Shown in pieces: positions 11,174-19,961 of a stretch of 64,000 nt of DNA. The DNA is taken from the NCBI RefSeq assembly GCF_004212635.1, contig NZ_PSRT01000017.1, forward strand, positions 1-64,000, in the 5' to 3' direction. The position numbers were made by a program, and so were the translations under genes. Origin of the DNA: Bradyrhizobium genosp. SA-3 (lineage in GTDB: Bacteria; Pseudomonadota; Alphaproteobacteria; Rhizobiales; Xanthobacteraceae). Position 1 is the first letter of the stretch; every line of letters begins with the position of its first letter. Under the pieces are notes generated by a model. It searched no databases, had not been told where the DNA came from, and saw only the letters and a list, made by a program, of their open reading frames with translations.

Positions 11174-11276
11174 TCTTGTAGGTCCCACTTTTCTTTTCGG
11201 AGGGTCAGGGGACCACATTTGCCAATTTCAGGATGTGAAGCCGTTCACAAGCCGCGGCGCTTTTTTGCCGAGCGCG

Positions 11277-12266
11277 TCAGTTCCGCGCCGCAGCACGGCC
11301 GATCCGCCGCACCGGACGCGCCGCCGGTTCCGACGCCGTGCGCATGATCCAGCGGCGAAACGCGGCGAAGTCGCGTTGCTCGGTCTGGAAACTGCGGTAG
11401 AGCAGGTACCAGCGCATGCCCTTAGGCACCGAGAGATCGAATGGCGCCACCAGCCGACCGGCGGCGAGATCGTCATCGATATAGGGCCGGATGCCCATGG
11501 CGATGCCGAGCCCGTCGGCGGCGGCCTGGAGCGCCTGGCCGTAGAACTGGAACTCAGGCCCGCGTGCGTTGATGCGCGCCAGGTTCGCGGCCTTGAGCCA
11601 GAGCGGCCAATCCTCCGGCGAATGCGCGACGCGGATCAGGCTCGGTCCCCTCAGATCGGTCGGCCGCTTCAGGCCGCTCGCGAGGCGCGGCACGCAGACC
11701 GGCGTGAGGTCGCCGGCGAACAACGGCTCGGCGACGAGGCCGGGCCAGTCGCCGGTGCCGAGCTTGATGCCGCAGCTCCAGTCCTCGCCAAATGGCACCG
11801 AGGCGCCGCCGGTGGTGAAGCGCACCTCGATGTCCGGCTCCTCGCTGCGAAACTCCGACAGACGTGGGATCAGCCAGCGCATCGCAAAGGTGTGGCCGAC
11901 GCCGATGGTGAGCACGCGCACGCTGGAGGGCGCCGTCACCTGCGCGGTGAGGCTCGCCAGCGCATCGAAGATCGGCGTCAGCCCGCTCTGATAGGCGCGG
12001 CCGGCCTGCGTCAGCACGAGCTTGTTGGCCTTGCGCTCGAACAGCGCGAGGCCGAGTCGCTGTTCCAACAGATGCACCATGCGGCTGACGGCGGCCGCCG
12101 ACACGTTGAGCTCGACGCCGGCCGCGGCAAAGCTGCCGGTCCGCGCCGCCGCCTCGAATGCCTTGATGCCGTTGAGAAACAGCAGCCGCCGCAAATGCTC
12201 GACCCTCAGGAAAGCTGATGCCAGGCCAAGATAACTCAGTTTGCGCGAGGGGAGCAAGCACGGCAC
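11277..12266 (-). CDS. LysR-family transcriptional regulator (GcvA-like)
   Basis: LTTR of up to 329 residues. The winged helix-turn-helix is NGIKAFEAAARTGSF then AAAGVELNVSAAAVSRMVHL, near residues 32-66. The substrate-binding domain follows, with TPVCVPRLASGLKRPTDL and the C-terminal YLLYRSFQTEQRDFAAFRRW. The arrangement resembles the GcvA/AmpR branch. The ATG at 12266 may be too far upstream; a TTG or CTG start near 12200 would remove about 22 unusual residues. It is divergent from the TauE/SafE permease gene 57 bp away, a layout in which LTTRs often control the neighbour. Confidence 0.9.
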   Translation of the reverse strand: MPCLLPSRKLSYLGLASAFLRVEHLRRLLFLNGIKAFEAAARTGSFAAAGVELNVSAAAVSRMVHLLEQRLGLALFERKANKLVLTQAGRAYQSGLTPIFDALASLTAQVTAPSSVRVLTIGVGHTFAMRWLIPRLSEFRSEEPDIEVRFTTGGASVPFGEDWSCGIKLGTGDWPGLVAEPLFAGDLTPVCVPRLASGLKRPTDLRGPSLIRVAHSPEDWPLWLKAANLARINARGPEFQFYGQALQAAADGLGIAMGIRPYIDDDLAAGRLVAPFDLSVPKGMRWYLLYRSFQTEQRDFAAFRRWIMRTASEPAARPVRRIGRAAARN

Positions 12267-12323
12267 GTTCTCCTTCGCCTCTTCCCGCGCCGCGGGGAGT
12301 ACTTACCACAGGAAACTCCCTTC

Positions 12324-13103
12324 GTGACGTCCATCATGATCGCTGCCCTCGGATTGCTGATGGTCGCCACCGCGTTCCTGTCCGGGCTGTTCGGCATGGC
12401 GGGCGGGCTGATCCTGATCGGCGTGCTCCTGGCCCTGATGCCGCTGCCGACGGCGATGGTGCTGCATGCGATCACGCAGATGGCCTCGAACGGCTGGCGC
12501 GCGCTCCTGTGGCGCGCACATATCCGGTGGCAGCCGGTCGCGAATTATCTGGTCGGCTGCGCGGTTGCGCTCGCGGCCTGGTCGCTCACCCGCTATGTGC
12601 CGGACAAGCCGGCGGCGCTGCTGCTGCTCGGCATCACGCCGTTCATGGCGCGGCTGCTGCCGTCAAACATCAAGCCCAACCCCGACCGTCTCTGGCAGGG
12701 CACGATCTACGGCACGATTTGCATGGGATTGATGCTGATGACCGGCGTCTCCGGCCCGCTGCTCGATACCTTCTTCCTCGGCGGCGATTTCGGCCGGCGC
12801 GAGAAGGTGGCGACCAAGGCAATGTGCCAGCTCGTCAGCCATTTCACCAAGCTGGTCTATTTCGGCGGCATCATCGACCAGGCGGCGAGCCTCGATCCCG
12901 TGCTCGCCGGCGTCGCGATTGCGGCCTCGATGCTCGGCACCACGCTGGCGCGGCGCATCCTGGAAGCGATGACCGACCAGCAATTCGTGGCCTGGTCGAA
13001 CAAGCTGATCACCACCATCGCCTGCTACTACATGGCCTATGGCGGCTGGCTCCTGGTTCGCACACCGGTGCTGGCGGCCTTCGACAAGGGAGGTTTGCAA
13101 TGA
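12324..13103 (+). CDS. TauE/SafE-family sulfite exporter-like permease
   Basis: A 259-residue multi-spanning inner-membrane protein with about eight hydrophobic segments. It includes the family's glycine-rich first helix (FLSGLFGMAGGLILIGVLL) and the internal repeat MTGVSGPLLDTFFLGGDFGR. TauE/SafE proteins move small organic or inorganic anions such as sulfite or sulfoacetate; the substrate is unknown here. The start is GTG at 12324, with an alternative ATG at 12336. It is divergent from a LysR regulator and overlaps the next gene by ATGA, so the two are probably cotranscribed. Confidence 0.88.
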   Translation: MTSIMIAALGLLMVATAFLSGLFGMAGGLILIGVLLALMPLPTAMVLHAITQMASNGWRALLWRAHIRWQPVANYLVGCAVALAAWSLTRYVPDKPAALLLLGITPFMARLLPSNIKPNPDRLWQGTIYGTICMGLMLMTGVSGPLLDTFFLGGDFGRREKVATKAMCQLVSHFTKLVYFGGIIDQAASLDPVLAGVAIAASMLGTTLARRILEAMTDQQFVAWSNKLITTIACYYMAYGGWLLVRTPVLAAFDKGGLQ

Positions 13104-13330
13104 GCTGTAACGCCGATCCGCTGGTGCTGGATTTTGTCGAATGGGTCGCACGCGAACCGCGCGCCTATGCCGAGGTGATCGCGACCTGGAAGACCTCGTG
13201 CCCGCGCCTCACCATCTGGGAAGACGCCACTGAGCGCGGCTACGTCGCGCGCGAGACGTTGCCCGGCCTTGGCCTCGTCATCGCGGTGACGGAAGGTGGC
13301 GAAAGGTTTTTGCGGACGAACGGGCGGTGA
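13100..13330 (+). CDS. Small hypothetical protein coupled to the TauE/SafE gene
   Basis: A 76-residue soluble protein whose ATG overlaps the permease stop (ATGA), with GGAGG upstream. It contains CPRLTIWEDATERGYV and a C-terminal VTEGGERFLRTNGR that resembles the end of a winged-helix or DNA-mimic fold. The whole 76-residue segment is coherent, but no named family is recognised. Coupling suggests function together with the permease. Confidence 0.75.
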   Translation: MSCNADPLVLDFVEWVAREPRAYAEVIATWKTSCPRLTIWEDATERGYVARETLPGLGLVIAVTEGGERFLRTNGR

Positions 13331-13355
13331 GGCCTTCACTTTCCCACGCCCTCGC

Positions 13356-13573
13356 TGTCATCATCCGCGAAGGCGGATGATCCAGTAAACACCAGCAGCA
13401 GTGGGTCTCACGACCGCCGCGGCGTACTGATGCCCCGGTCAAGCCGGGGCATGACAGTCGTCGTCGGCGCGCCCCGCTCTCCACATCGTCATTGCGAGCG
13501 TAAGCGAAGCAATCCAGAATGTCTCTGCGGCGGCGGTCTGGATTGCTTCGTCGCAAGAGCTCCTCGCAATGAC
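13356..13573. repeat. cluster of three palindromic repeats
   Basis: Three elements lie in tandem: a catcatccgcc/ggcggatgat hairpin at 13356-13383, gccccggtcaagccggggc at about 13432-13450, and a larger element 13488-13573 with outer arms cgtcattgcgag and ctcgcaatgacg and inner arms gaagcaatccaga and tctggattgcttc. The last family recurs at 25982 and 58910. No gene is seen in the 265-bp gap. Confidence 0.85.
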
Positions 13574-13595
13574 GGAGCGGATGGAGTTGCCTTTC

Positions 13596-14294
13596 ATGTC
13601 ACTCAAACTCTTCGAACTCGTCGGCACCGACGCCGCGCGTCCGTTCAGTCCGTATTGCTGGCGCACGCGGATGGCGCTTGCGCATAAGGGGCTGACGGCG
13701 CAATCGCTGCCCTGGCGCTTCACCGAGAAGAGCGTGATCGCGCCGCACGGCTCTGAGAAAGTCCCGGTGCTGCTGCATCACGACAAACCCGTGGTCGATT
13801 CCTGGACCATCGCGAACTATCTCGAAGACAATTTTCCGGATCGTTCGTCGTTGTTTGGCGGCGAGGGCGGTCGCGCCATGGCGCGCATGATCAATGCCTT
13901 CGGCGATATCGCCATCGTCGGCGGCATCTTTCCGCTGATCGTCGCCGACATTCCGAACAACCTCGCCGAGGCCGATGCCGCCTATTTCCGCCAGTCGCGC
14001 GAGGCGCGCTTCGGCGGCAAGTCGCTGGAAGAGGTCATGTCCAACCGCGACACCGGCGTGGTCGCGTTCCGCAAGTCGCTGGAGCTGATGCGGCAGACGT
14101 TGAAGAAGCAGCCCTTCATCGGCGGCGCGGCACCGAACTATGCCGACTACATCGTGTTCGGCGGTTTTCAATGGGCGCGGGTGGTGAGCCCGTTCAAGCT
14201 GCTCGAGGCGGACGACCCGGTCTACGTCTGGCGCGAGAAACTGCTCGATGCGTTCGACGGTATGGCGCGGAAATCGCCGGGGTTTGCGGTGTAG
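13596..14294 (+). CDS. Glutathione S-transferase family protein
   Basis: A 232-residue cytosolic GST-fold protein. The thioredoxin-like N-terminal half has FSPYCWRTRMALAHKGL, the cis-Pro motif KVPVLLHH and the glutathione-binding DSWTIANYLEDNFP. The all-helical C-terminal half contains NYADYIVFGGFQWARVV. Its reaction (conjugation, isomerisation or peroxidase) cannot be deduced. The Met at codon 10 of the open frame was chosen because the family starts MxLKLFEL. The neighbouring DNA on both sides is repeat-rich. Confidence 0.9.
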   Translation: MSLKLFELVGTDAARPFSPYCWRTRMALAHKGLTAQSLPWRFTEKSVIAPHGSEKVPVLLHHDKPVVDSWTIANYLEDNFPDRSSLFGGEGGRAMARMINAFGDIAIVGGIFPLIVADIPNNLAEADAAYFRQSREARFGGKSLEEVMSNRDTGVVAFRKSLELMRQTLKKQPFIGGAAPNYADYIVFGGFQWARVVSPFKLLEADDPVYVWREKLLDAFDGMARKSPGFAV

Positions 14295-14311
14295 GGCAGC
14301 CTCCCGCCAAT

Positions 14312-14438
14312 GTCGTCCCGGCGAAGGCCGGGACCCATACCGCGAGGTCTATCGGTCGTGCGCGGTGTGAGTACCGAACGACTAGTCTTCGTCCAACTGC
14401 TGCCTGGGGTTATGGGTCCCGGCCTTCGCCGGGACGAC
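14312..14438. repeat. palindromic repeat (cgtcccggcgaaggccgggaccca family)
   Basis: The outer arms, gtcgtcccggcgaaggccgg then gaccca, and their reverse complement starting at about 14413 are near perfect. Each arm is also a hairpin. The spacer of roughly 70 bases is not palindromic. Confidence 0.85.
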
Positions 14439-14473
14439 ACCGAGGATGTGGCCGTCGTCTTGCGACTAGCTTC

Positions 14474-14566
14474 GTAGGGTGGGCAAAGGCGCAAAGCGCC
14501 GTGCCCACCATCCTCTCCACATGCGCAATGAAAATGGTGGGCACGCTTCGCTTTGCCCACCCTACG
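14474..14566. repeat. palindromic repeat (gtagggtgggcaaag family)
   Basis: Arms gtagggtgggcaaagg...gtgcccacc and ggtgggcacg...ctttgcccaccctac are complementary. The same family occurs at 33026-33119. Confidence 0.85.
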
Positions 14567-14575
14567 ATACTGCCG

Positions 14576-14658
14576 TAGCCCGGATGGAGCGAAGCGCAAT
14601 CCGGGATTTGCGCTCGCGGAATGATTCCCGGATTACGCTTGCGCTCCATCCGGGCTAC
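14576..14658. repeat. palindromic repeat (gtagcccggatggagcg family) overlapping a gene end
   Basis: Arms gtagcccggatggagcgaag and the complementary cttgcgctccatccgggctac enclose an inner aatccggga/tcccggatt pair. The right arm supplies the last codons of the CWC gene on the minus strand. Confidence 0.85.
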
Positions 14659-14848
14659 GCGCCTGCGCCGCCGCCTTGCGCAAACACGCCCGGCACAAAC
14701 AATCCTCGCCCTCGACCGGCATCGGCAGTCTTGCCGTCTCCTCCGCGCACCAGCAATTGCCTGAGAGGTCGCAGCCGAACTCGGTGCCGCAGCGGGAGCA
14801 GGTGAGGCGGCGCGGTTCCTGCGATGAGGATTCTTGCGGATTTGTCAT
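14633..14848 (-). CDS. Cysteine-rich CWC family protein
   Basis: A 71-residue protein with CSRCGTEFGCDLSGNCWCAE then CLCRACLRKAA, the spacing of the small cysteine-rich CWC family (named for its Cys-Trp-Cys motif). The pattern implies metal (zinc) binding; the role is unknown. Its 5' end overlaps open frame upstream of the DUF1800 gene on the other strand, which argues that the DUF1800 gene starts later. Its 3' end (RSPDGAQA) and stop lie within a palindromic repeat. Confidence 0.82.
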   Translation of the reverse strand: MTNPQESSSQEPRRLTCSRCGTEFGCDLSGNCWCAEETARLPMPVEGEDCLCRACLRKAAAQARSPDGAQA

Positions 14849-14962
14849 GATTTACGTCGAAGCTTCGCCGTCATTTTCATGTCGGGTTCATCTGTCGCTG
14901 CGGTATATTACGCGTTGCGCACGGACTCCGAAAGCGGCTCCCAACGCGCCAAGGACAGATCG

Positions 14963-16516
14963 ATGGCCCGCGATTCGCAAGCCGCGCTCGTTGCGCTCAA
15001 CCGCTTCGGCTTCGGCGCCCGCGGCGGCGCGTCCGGCGATCTCATCAACGCCGCCTCCGATCCGCGCGGTTTCGTGAAGGCGGAGCTCGCGCGCCCCAAT
15101 GGCGTGCTGCTGGAAGCGCCGGGTCTGCAATCGACGCCGCAGCTTGGGCAGGCGGTGTTCGCCTATCAGGACCAGGTCAAGCAGGCGCGCGAGGCCGCGA
15201 AGGCGGCCGCTGAGGCACCGTCGACACAAGCGCCTGCCGATCAGAAGCCCGCTCTGCGCCGCAATCTCTCGCTGAACGCAGCGGCGGCGGAGGTCGCCGG
15301 TCAGATGGCGGATGCAAGACCGGCCGATAATGCGGCGAAGCCGGAGGCGATGCAGCCCAACGCCGCCGCGCCACCCGGCGCAAAGCCCGCGCCACAGCCG
15401 CTCAACATCATCCAGAAGACGTTTCGCGCCGAGGCGCTGGCGCGGTTGCAGCGCGCTACCCTGGTTGAGTGCGGTTTCACCGAGCGTCTCGTCGTGTTTT
15501 GGTCCAACCATTTCTGCATCTCCGCCAGCAAGGGCGAGCTGGCGCGGATCTGGGCCGGCCCGTTCGAGCGCGAGGCGATCAGGCCGCATTTGCTCGGGCG
15601 CTTCGCCGACATGCTCAAGGCGGTCGAGCAGCATCCGGCGATGCTGTTCTTCCTCGACAATCAGCAATCGCTCGGACCGGATTCGCGCGCAGGGCAAAAC
15701 CGCAAGCGCGGGCTGAACGAAAATCTCGCGCGCGAGATCATGGAGCTGCATACGCTCGGCGTCGGCGGGGGCTACACGCAGGACGACGTCACCTCGCTCG
15801 CGCGCATCATCACCGGCTGGACCTTTGCCGGACGGCAGGGGCAATTAGGAGTGCCTGGCTCCTTTGTGTTCAACATCAATGCGCATCAGCCCGGGTCGCA
15901 GATCCTGCTCGGCAAGAGCTACGCTCAGGCGGGCCTCGCGCAAGGCGAGGCCGCGCTCGCCGACATCGCGCGCCATGCCTCGACCGCGAATTTCATCGCC
16001 ACCAAATTGGTCCGTCACTTCGTCGCCGATGCTCCGCCGCCTGCTCTCGTTGCGCGGTTGCGCGACATCTTCGTCAGGACCGACGGCGACCTGAAGGCGC
16101 TTGCCATGGCGCTGGTCGATTCCGATGAAGCGTGGAAAGCGCCGCTGACCAAGATGCGCTCGCCTTACGATTTCCTGGTCGCGAGCGGCCGGCTGCTCGC
16201 GCGCGTGCCGGAGGATCCCGGCGCCTATCTGAACAATCTGAACTTGCTCGGCCAGCCCCTGTGGTCGCCGGCGGGACCGAACGGTTTCCCTGACACCAGC
16301 GCCGCCTGGGCCGCGCCCGAAGGCATGAAACTGCGGCTCGACATCGCGGCACAAATAGGTGCGCGGCTCGGCAACAACATCGATCCGCTCGACCTCCTGG
16401 AATTCGCGGCTGCGGACGCGGCCTCCATCGAGACGCGGCGAACCATCGAGCGCGCGGAATCGCGGCAGCAGGCGCTGGCGCTGCTGTTGATGTCGCCGGA
16501 AATGCAGCGGAGATGA
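14963..16516 (+). CDS. DUF1800 domain-containing protein
   Basis: A 517-residue DUF1800 protein. The family N-terminus ALVALNRFGFGARGG begins right after the ATG at 14963, which is preceded by AAGGAC. An upstream ATG at 14834 would overlap the divergent CWC gene. Conserved blocks include VFWSNHFCISASKG, NENLAREIMELHTLGVGGGY (written here as the family motif) and ITGWTFAG. An Ala/Pro-rich linker lies near residues 65-145. The function is unknown, but DUF1800 genes almost always pair with DUF1501 genes, as here, with an ATGA overlap. Confidence 0.93.
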   Translation: MARDSQAALVALNRFGFGARGGASGDLINAASDPRGFVKAELARPNGVLLEAPGLQSTPQLGQAVFAYQDQVKQAREAAKAAAEAPSTQAPADQKPALRRNLSLNAAAAEVAGQMADARPADNAAKPEAMQPNAAAPPGAKPAPQPLNIIQKTFRAEALARLQRATLVECGFTERLVVFWSNHFCISASKGELARIWAGPFEREAIRPHLLGRFADMLKAVEQHPAMLFFLDNQQSLGPDSRAGQNRKRGLNENLAREIMELHTLGVGGGYTQDDVTSLARIITGWTFAGRQGQLGVPGSFVFNINAHQPGSQILLGKSYAQAGLAQGEAALADIARHASTANFIATKLVRHFVADAPPPALVARLRDIFVRTDGDLKALAMALVDSDEAWKAPLTKMRSPYDFLVASGRLLARVPEDPGAYLNNLNLLGQPLWSPAGPNGFPDTSAAWAAPEGMKLRLDIAAQIGARLGNNIDPLDLLEFAAADAASIETRRTIERAESRQQALALLLMSPEMQRR

Positions 16517-17736
16517 CGATGGTCGATTGCGTCGAGAACCGGCTCCTCACCTCGCGCCGCGACCTCCTGCTCGGCGGCGCCTCCTTTGCGGCCTGGGCTT
16601 ATCTGCCCAAATTCGCCCGCGCCGCCGACGGGCGCGATCCGCGCCTGGTCGTGGTGATCCTGCGCGGCGCGCTCGACGGGCTTTCGACCGTCGCCCCGAT
16701 CGGCGACCCCGATTACGCCGGCCTGCACGGCTCGATCGCGCTCACGGCTGACGGCGCGCATCCCGCGATCATGCTCGACTCTTTCTTCGCGCTGCATCCG
16801 GCGATGTCGGAATTTGCGCGCATGTATCGCGAGATGCACGCCGCGGTGATCCACGCCGTCGCAACACCGTATCGCGATCGCTCGCATTTCGACGGCCAGG
16901 ACGTGCTCGAAAGCGGCTATGCCGGCCCGGGCCGGGTGCAGTCCGGCTGGCTCAATCGCGCGTTGGAAGCGCTGCCGCGCGGCGAGCGCGTATCGAGCGG
17001 GCTTGCCGTCGGCCCGACCACGCCGCTGGTGCTGCGCGGCAATGCACCGACCGTCGGCTGGGTGCCGGTCGCGCTGCCGCAGGCCGACGACGATACTGCA
17101 ATGCGCCTCGTCGAGCTCTACCGTCATCGCGATCCCGTGCTGGCGGCGGCCTTGTCGCAAGGCCTCCAGCTCGACAAGGCCGCAAGCGGCGACGACATGA
17201 AGCCGAAACGCGGCAACGCAGCCGCGCAGATGCGCCAGGTGGCGCGCGGCGCGGCAAAGCTGATGGCAGCCGACGACGGTCCGCGCATCGCTGCGCTCGC
17301 CTTCGACGGCTGGGACACGCACGCCAACGAAGGCGGCCCTGTGGGGCGTCTCGCCTTCCTGCTCGGCGGGCTCGACGGTGCGTTCGCTGAATTCGAAAGC
17401 GGGCTCGGGGCGCACTGGCGCGACACCGTGGTCGTCGTCGCCACCGAGTTTGGCCGCACCGCGCGCATCAACGGCACCGACGGCACCGATCACGGCACGG
17501 GAACGATCGCGCTGCTCGCCGGCGGCGCCGTGAAGGGCGGCCGCGTCATCTCCGGCTGGCCGGGCCTCAGACTCGCCAACCTCCATGAGGGGCGCGACCT
17601 CAAGCCCACCACGGATCTGCGCTCCGTGATCAAGGGCGTGCTGCAAGGGCAATTTGGGCTCTCGGATCGCGTGCTCGCGGAAACGGTATTTCCGGATAGC
17701 GCGGCAGCACGGCCGATGAAGGGATTGGTGGCGTAA
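16513..17736 (+). CDS. DUF1501 domain-containing Tat-exported protein
   Basis: A 407-residue protein with a twin-arginine signal peptide, TSRRDLLLGGASFAAWAYL, ending ARA, so it is probably exported folded to the periplasm. DUF1501 belongs to the alkaline-phosphatase/sulfatase-like superfamily. Visible motifs are VVVILRGALDGLSTVAP, HFDGQDVLESGY, FDGWDTHANEGG and VVATEFGRTARINGTDGTDH, typical of the metal-site segments. It is coupled to the DUF1800 gene by overlapping start and stop. The reaction is unknown. Confidence 0.93.
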   Translation: MTMVDCVENRLLTSRRDLLLGGASFAAWAYLPKFARAADGRDPRLVVVILRGALDGLSTVAPIGDPDYAGLHGSIALTADGAHPAIMLDSFFALHPAMSEFARMYREMHAAVIHAVATPYRDRSHFDGQDVLESGYAGPGRVQSGWLNRALEALPRGERVSSGLAVGPTTPLVLRGNAPTVGWVPVALPQADDDTAMRLVELYRHRDPVLAAALSQGLQLDKAASGDDMKPKRGNAAAQMRQVARGAAKLMAADDGPRIAALAFDGWDTHANEGGPVGRLAFLLGGLDGAFAEFESGLGAHWRDTVVVVATEFGRTARINGTDGTDHGTGTIALLAGGAVKGGRVISGWPGLRLANLHEGRDLKPTTDLRSVIKGVLQGQFGLSDRVLAETVFPDSAAARPMKGLVA

Positions 17737-17746
17737 CAACAGCTGT

Positions 17747-17873
17747 CGTCATTCCGGGGCGCGCGTAGCGCGAGCTATGATGCGCAATTGCGCATCTGAG
17801 AATCCATTCGTCAATTGGCTCTGTGGCAAAATGGATTCCGGGCCTGCGCCTTGCGGCGCATCCCGGAATGACG
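17747..17873. repeat. palindromic repeat (gtcattccggggcgcg family)
   Basis: Outer arms gtcgtcattccggggcg and cgcatcccggaatgacga; inner halves include gcgcaattgcgc and an aatcca.../...tggatt pair. It fills most of the gap before the heme monooxygenase gene. Confidence 0.8.
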
Positions 17874-17906
17874 AAATAATCATCGGAGCATCAGGAGAGA
17901 CAAGCC

Positions 17907-18230
17907 ATGTACATCGCCATGAACCGCTTCCGCGTCGCCAAGGGCTCCGAGGCCGCCTTCGAGCAGGTCTGGCTGACGCGCGACACGCATCTGGACAAGG
18001 TGCCGGGCTTCGTCGAATTCCATCTGCTGCGGGGACCCGAGCTCGAGGACCACACGCTGTACGCCTCGCACACGGTCTGGGCGAATTACGCGGCGTTCGA
18101 GGCCTGGACCAAGTCGGAGGCGTTTCGCGCAGCGCATCACAAGGCCGGCGACAATAAGCCGCTCTATCTCGGCCATCCCCAGTTTGAAGGCTTTGAGGTG
18201 ATGCAGACGGTTGGGCGCGGCACGAAGTGA
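17907..18230 (+). CDS. Antibiotic biosynthesis monooxygenase-fold protein, HmuQ/HmuD-like heme-degrading enzyme
   Basis: A 107-residue ABM (ferredoxin-like dimeric) fold protein. MYIAMNRFRVAKGSEAAFEQ, VPGFVEFHLLRGPE and HTVWANYAAFEAWTKSEAF closely resemble what I remember of the Bradyrhizobium japonicum HmuQ and HmuD proteins. These are IsdG-type enzymes that open the heme ring to release iron in the cytoplasm. The catalytic Trp and His candidates of the IsdG class (TVWANY, AAHHKAG) are present. No heme-uptake genes flank it, so it is not part of a heme operon here. The ortholog choice between HmuQ and HmuD is left open. Confidence 0.75.
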   Translation: MYIAMNRFRVAKGSEAAFEQVWLTRDTHLDKVPGFVEFHLLRGPELEDHTLYASHTVWANYAAFEAWTKSEAFRAAHHKAGDNKPLYLGHPQFEGFEVMQTVGRGTK

Positions 18231-18241
18231 CGCTGCCATAC

Positions 18242-18286
18242 AAAAAAATGCGGCCCCTGTCAGACGCGGCGACTGACGGGGACCGC
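18242..18286 (-). terminator. Terminator for the GNAT gene on the minus strand
   Basis: On the minus strand gcggtccccgtcag and ctgacaggggccgc pair (one mismatch) and are followed by attttttt. It lies about 110 bp past the stop at 18398. Confidence 0.7.
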
Positions 18287-18397
18287 TTGGGGCGCTTGAT
18301 CGGTGACGGGGGGCCTGATCAGACGCAGGGGTGAGCGTAATCCCGCTATGTTACGCGAGGGTGACAGCGGGACTTATCCACAGGGTGTGGAGGGGGA

Positions 18398-18853
18398 TCA
18401 GAACAGCTTGCGATAGACGATGAACCCGGAGCGCTCCGCGACCTTGTCGTATAGGCTCTGTGCCGTGAGATTGGTCTCGTGCGTCTGCCAGTAGACGCGC
18501 GGCGATCCCGCCAGCTTCGCCCGTTCATACACGCCATAGATCAACGCCGAGGCGACGCCCTTGCCGCGCGCGGCCTCAAGCGTGAACAGATCCTGCAAAT
18601 AGCAGGACGGCTCGATCGCGGTCGTGCTGCGGTGAAACAGATAGTGCGTCAGGCCGAGCAGCCGCCCCTCGCTCTCAGCGACCAGCGCATGCACCGGCTC
18701 ATAGGCGTCGAAGAAACGCTGCCACGTCATGCGCGTGATCTCGGGTGCGAGCGCGGTCGGACCCGAGCGGCCGTAGAAGGCATTGTAGCCGTCCCACAGC
18801 GGCAGCCATTGTTCGTAGTCCTGCTTCGTGACGGAGCGAATGGTGAGGGACAT
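18398..18853 (-). CDS. GNAT-family N-acetyltransferase
   Basis: A 151-residue acetyltransferase. Motif A is LQDLFTLEAARGKGVASALI, in which the RGKGVA turn binds the acetyl-CoA pyrophosphate. The N-terminal MSLTIRSVTKQDYEQWLPLW and the C-terminal YWQTHETNLTAQSLYDKVAE are typical of the histone-acetyltransferase-HPA2-like branch. The substrate is unknown. It stands alone with its own terminator. Confidence 0.92.
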   Translation of the reverse strand: MSLTIRSVTKQDYEQWLPLWDGYNAFYGRSGPTALAPEITRMTWQRFFDAYEPVHALVAESEGRLLGLTHYLFHRSTTAIEPSCYLQDLFTLEAARGKGVASALIYGVYERAKLAGSPRVYWQTHETNLTAQSLYDKVAERSGFIVYRKLF

Positions 18854-19021
18854 GTGAATTTCCGCGATCGATGACGTGTTCTTGATACGCGATGACTACG
18901 CCGTCGATCAATGTGCCGAGATAAGGATTTGTTGAATCGGTGCAAGCTCAGAACTCGGTACACCTCTTCCCGCTGGGGAGAGGTGAACCCTGGGCGCTGC
19001 CAGAGCTTGATTACAACCTGC

Positions 19022-19834
19022 CTACTCCGCGACGCGCAGATACCGCATCAGCCTTCGGTTCGCGGGATCGCGCAGCGAGCGGTAGTAATCTGCGCTCGCC
19101 GGCGCATCGGTGTGGCGCACGAGGTCGGTCACCGGCGTATAGCTCAGCATGCGGCCTCCGTCGGGCAGCGCGGTGCAGACGAAACGCAGCACCTCGCCGT
19201 TGCGCAAGGCGATGTTGATCGGCGTGGCATCGCCGATCCGCACCATCTCCATGCGCTGGGCGATGAAGGTGCCGAGCTCGTCCGCGGGCAGCTCGAACGC
19301 GCCGGTGTCGCGGCCGTGATACATCAGCGCGATGAAGGGCGGCTTGCCGTCGGCGATCTGGTCCGGCACCGCAAAATATTCGCGGAACGCGCGGTTGATG
19401 AATTCGGCCCGGGTCTCGGTATCGAGCAGCACGACGCCGATATCGATCTGGTCGAGCGCGGCCGACAGGCGCGCGGCGGTGGCGTGGCTCTGGCGCTCGG
19501 CCGCGAACGTGCCGAGCAACCGCGCACGCATCAGGCCGGTGATGCCAGCGGTGCCGGCGACCGTGATTGCCAGGAGGCCGAGCCGGATCAGATCCGCGTT
19601 GCCATAGCCGGAGACGCCGTGATGGTTGAGGAAGAGCAGTGCCGCGCCGATCACCGCGACGGCTGCACTGGTCATGGCCGAGGCGAGGCCCGACAGCGCG
19701 CCGGCAAGCGCCACGAGGCAGACCAGCAGCGGCGCAGGCGAGGGAGTGGGGACGAAGCGGTCGAAGAGCATCGCCAGCAGCAGGGTCGCTGCCGTCAGCA
19801 CTGGACCGGAGATCGCGCGCCATCCGAACCGCAT
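19022..19834 (-). CDS. Membrane-anchored PAS-domain protein
   Basis: A 270-residue protein. The first 120 residues hold three or four transmembrane helices (LLLAMLFDRFV, LLVCLVALAGALSGLASAM, AVAVIGAALLFL, LGLLAITVAGTAGITGLM). A PAS domain of the PAS_7 type follows (LDQIDIGVVLLDTETRAEFI at about 150-169 and NRAFREYFAVP). No kinase, GGDEF or EAL output domain is encoded, so the signalling output is unclear. The ATG at 19834 was chosen as the start of the membrane region; the open frame upstream is not protein-like. Two tiny membrane-protein genes follow on its 5' side. Confidence 0.8.
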   Translation of the reverse strand: MRFGWRAISGPVLTAATLLLAMLFDRFVPTPSPAPLLVCLVALAGALSGLASAMTSAAVAVIGAALLFLNHHGVSGYGNADLIRLGLLAITVAGTAGITGLMRARLLGTFAAERQSHATAARLSAALDQIDIGVVLLDTETRAEFINRAFREYFAVPDQIADGKPPFIALMYHGRDTGAFELPADELGTFIAQRMEMVRIGDATPINIALRNGEVLRFVCTALPDGGRMLSYTPVTDLVRHTDAPASADYYRSLRDPANRRLMRYLRVAE

Positions 19835-19961
19835 GGCCAGTCTCGCTCCTCCCGCACCGGGTAAGACCGCAACACTGGCGGATCGTTGCGCCGATGCGAT
19901 GCGATTTCGCGCGATGCGCTTAATGGGCGCTTGCGGCGGAGCGCAAATCTTTCGGATGATT

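Noticed and set aside
12218..13330. 370-codon frame spanning the TauE/SafE gene
   Set aside because: Only the last 76 codons, after 13100, are protein-like; the rest is an out-of-frame reading of the permease.
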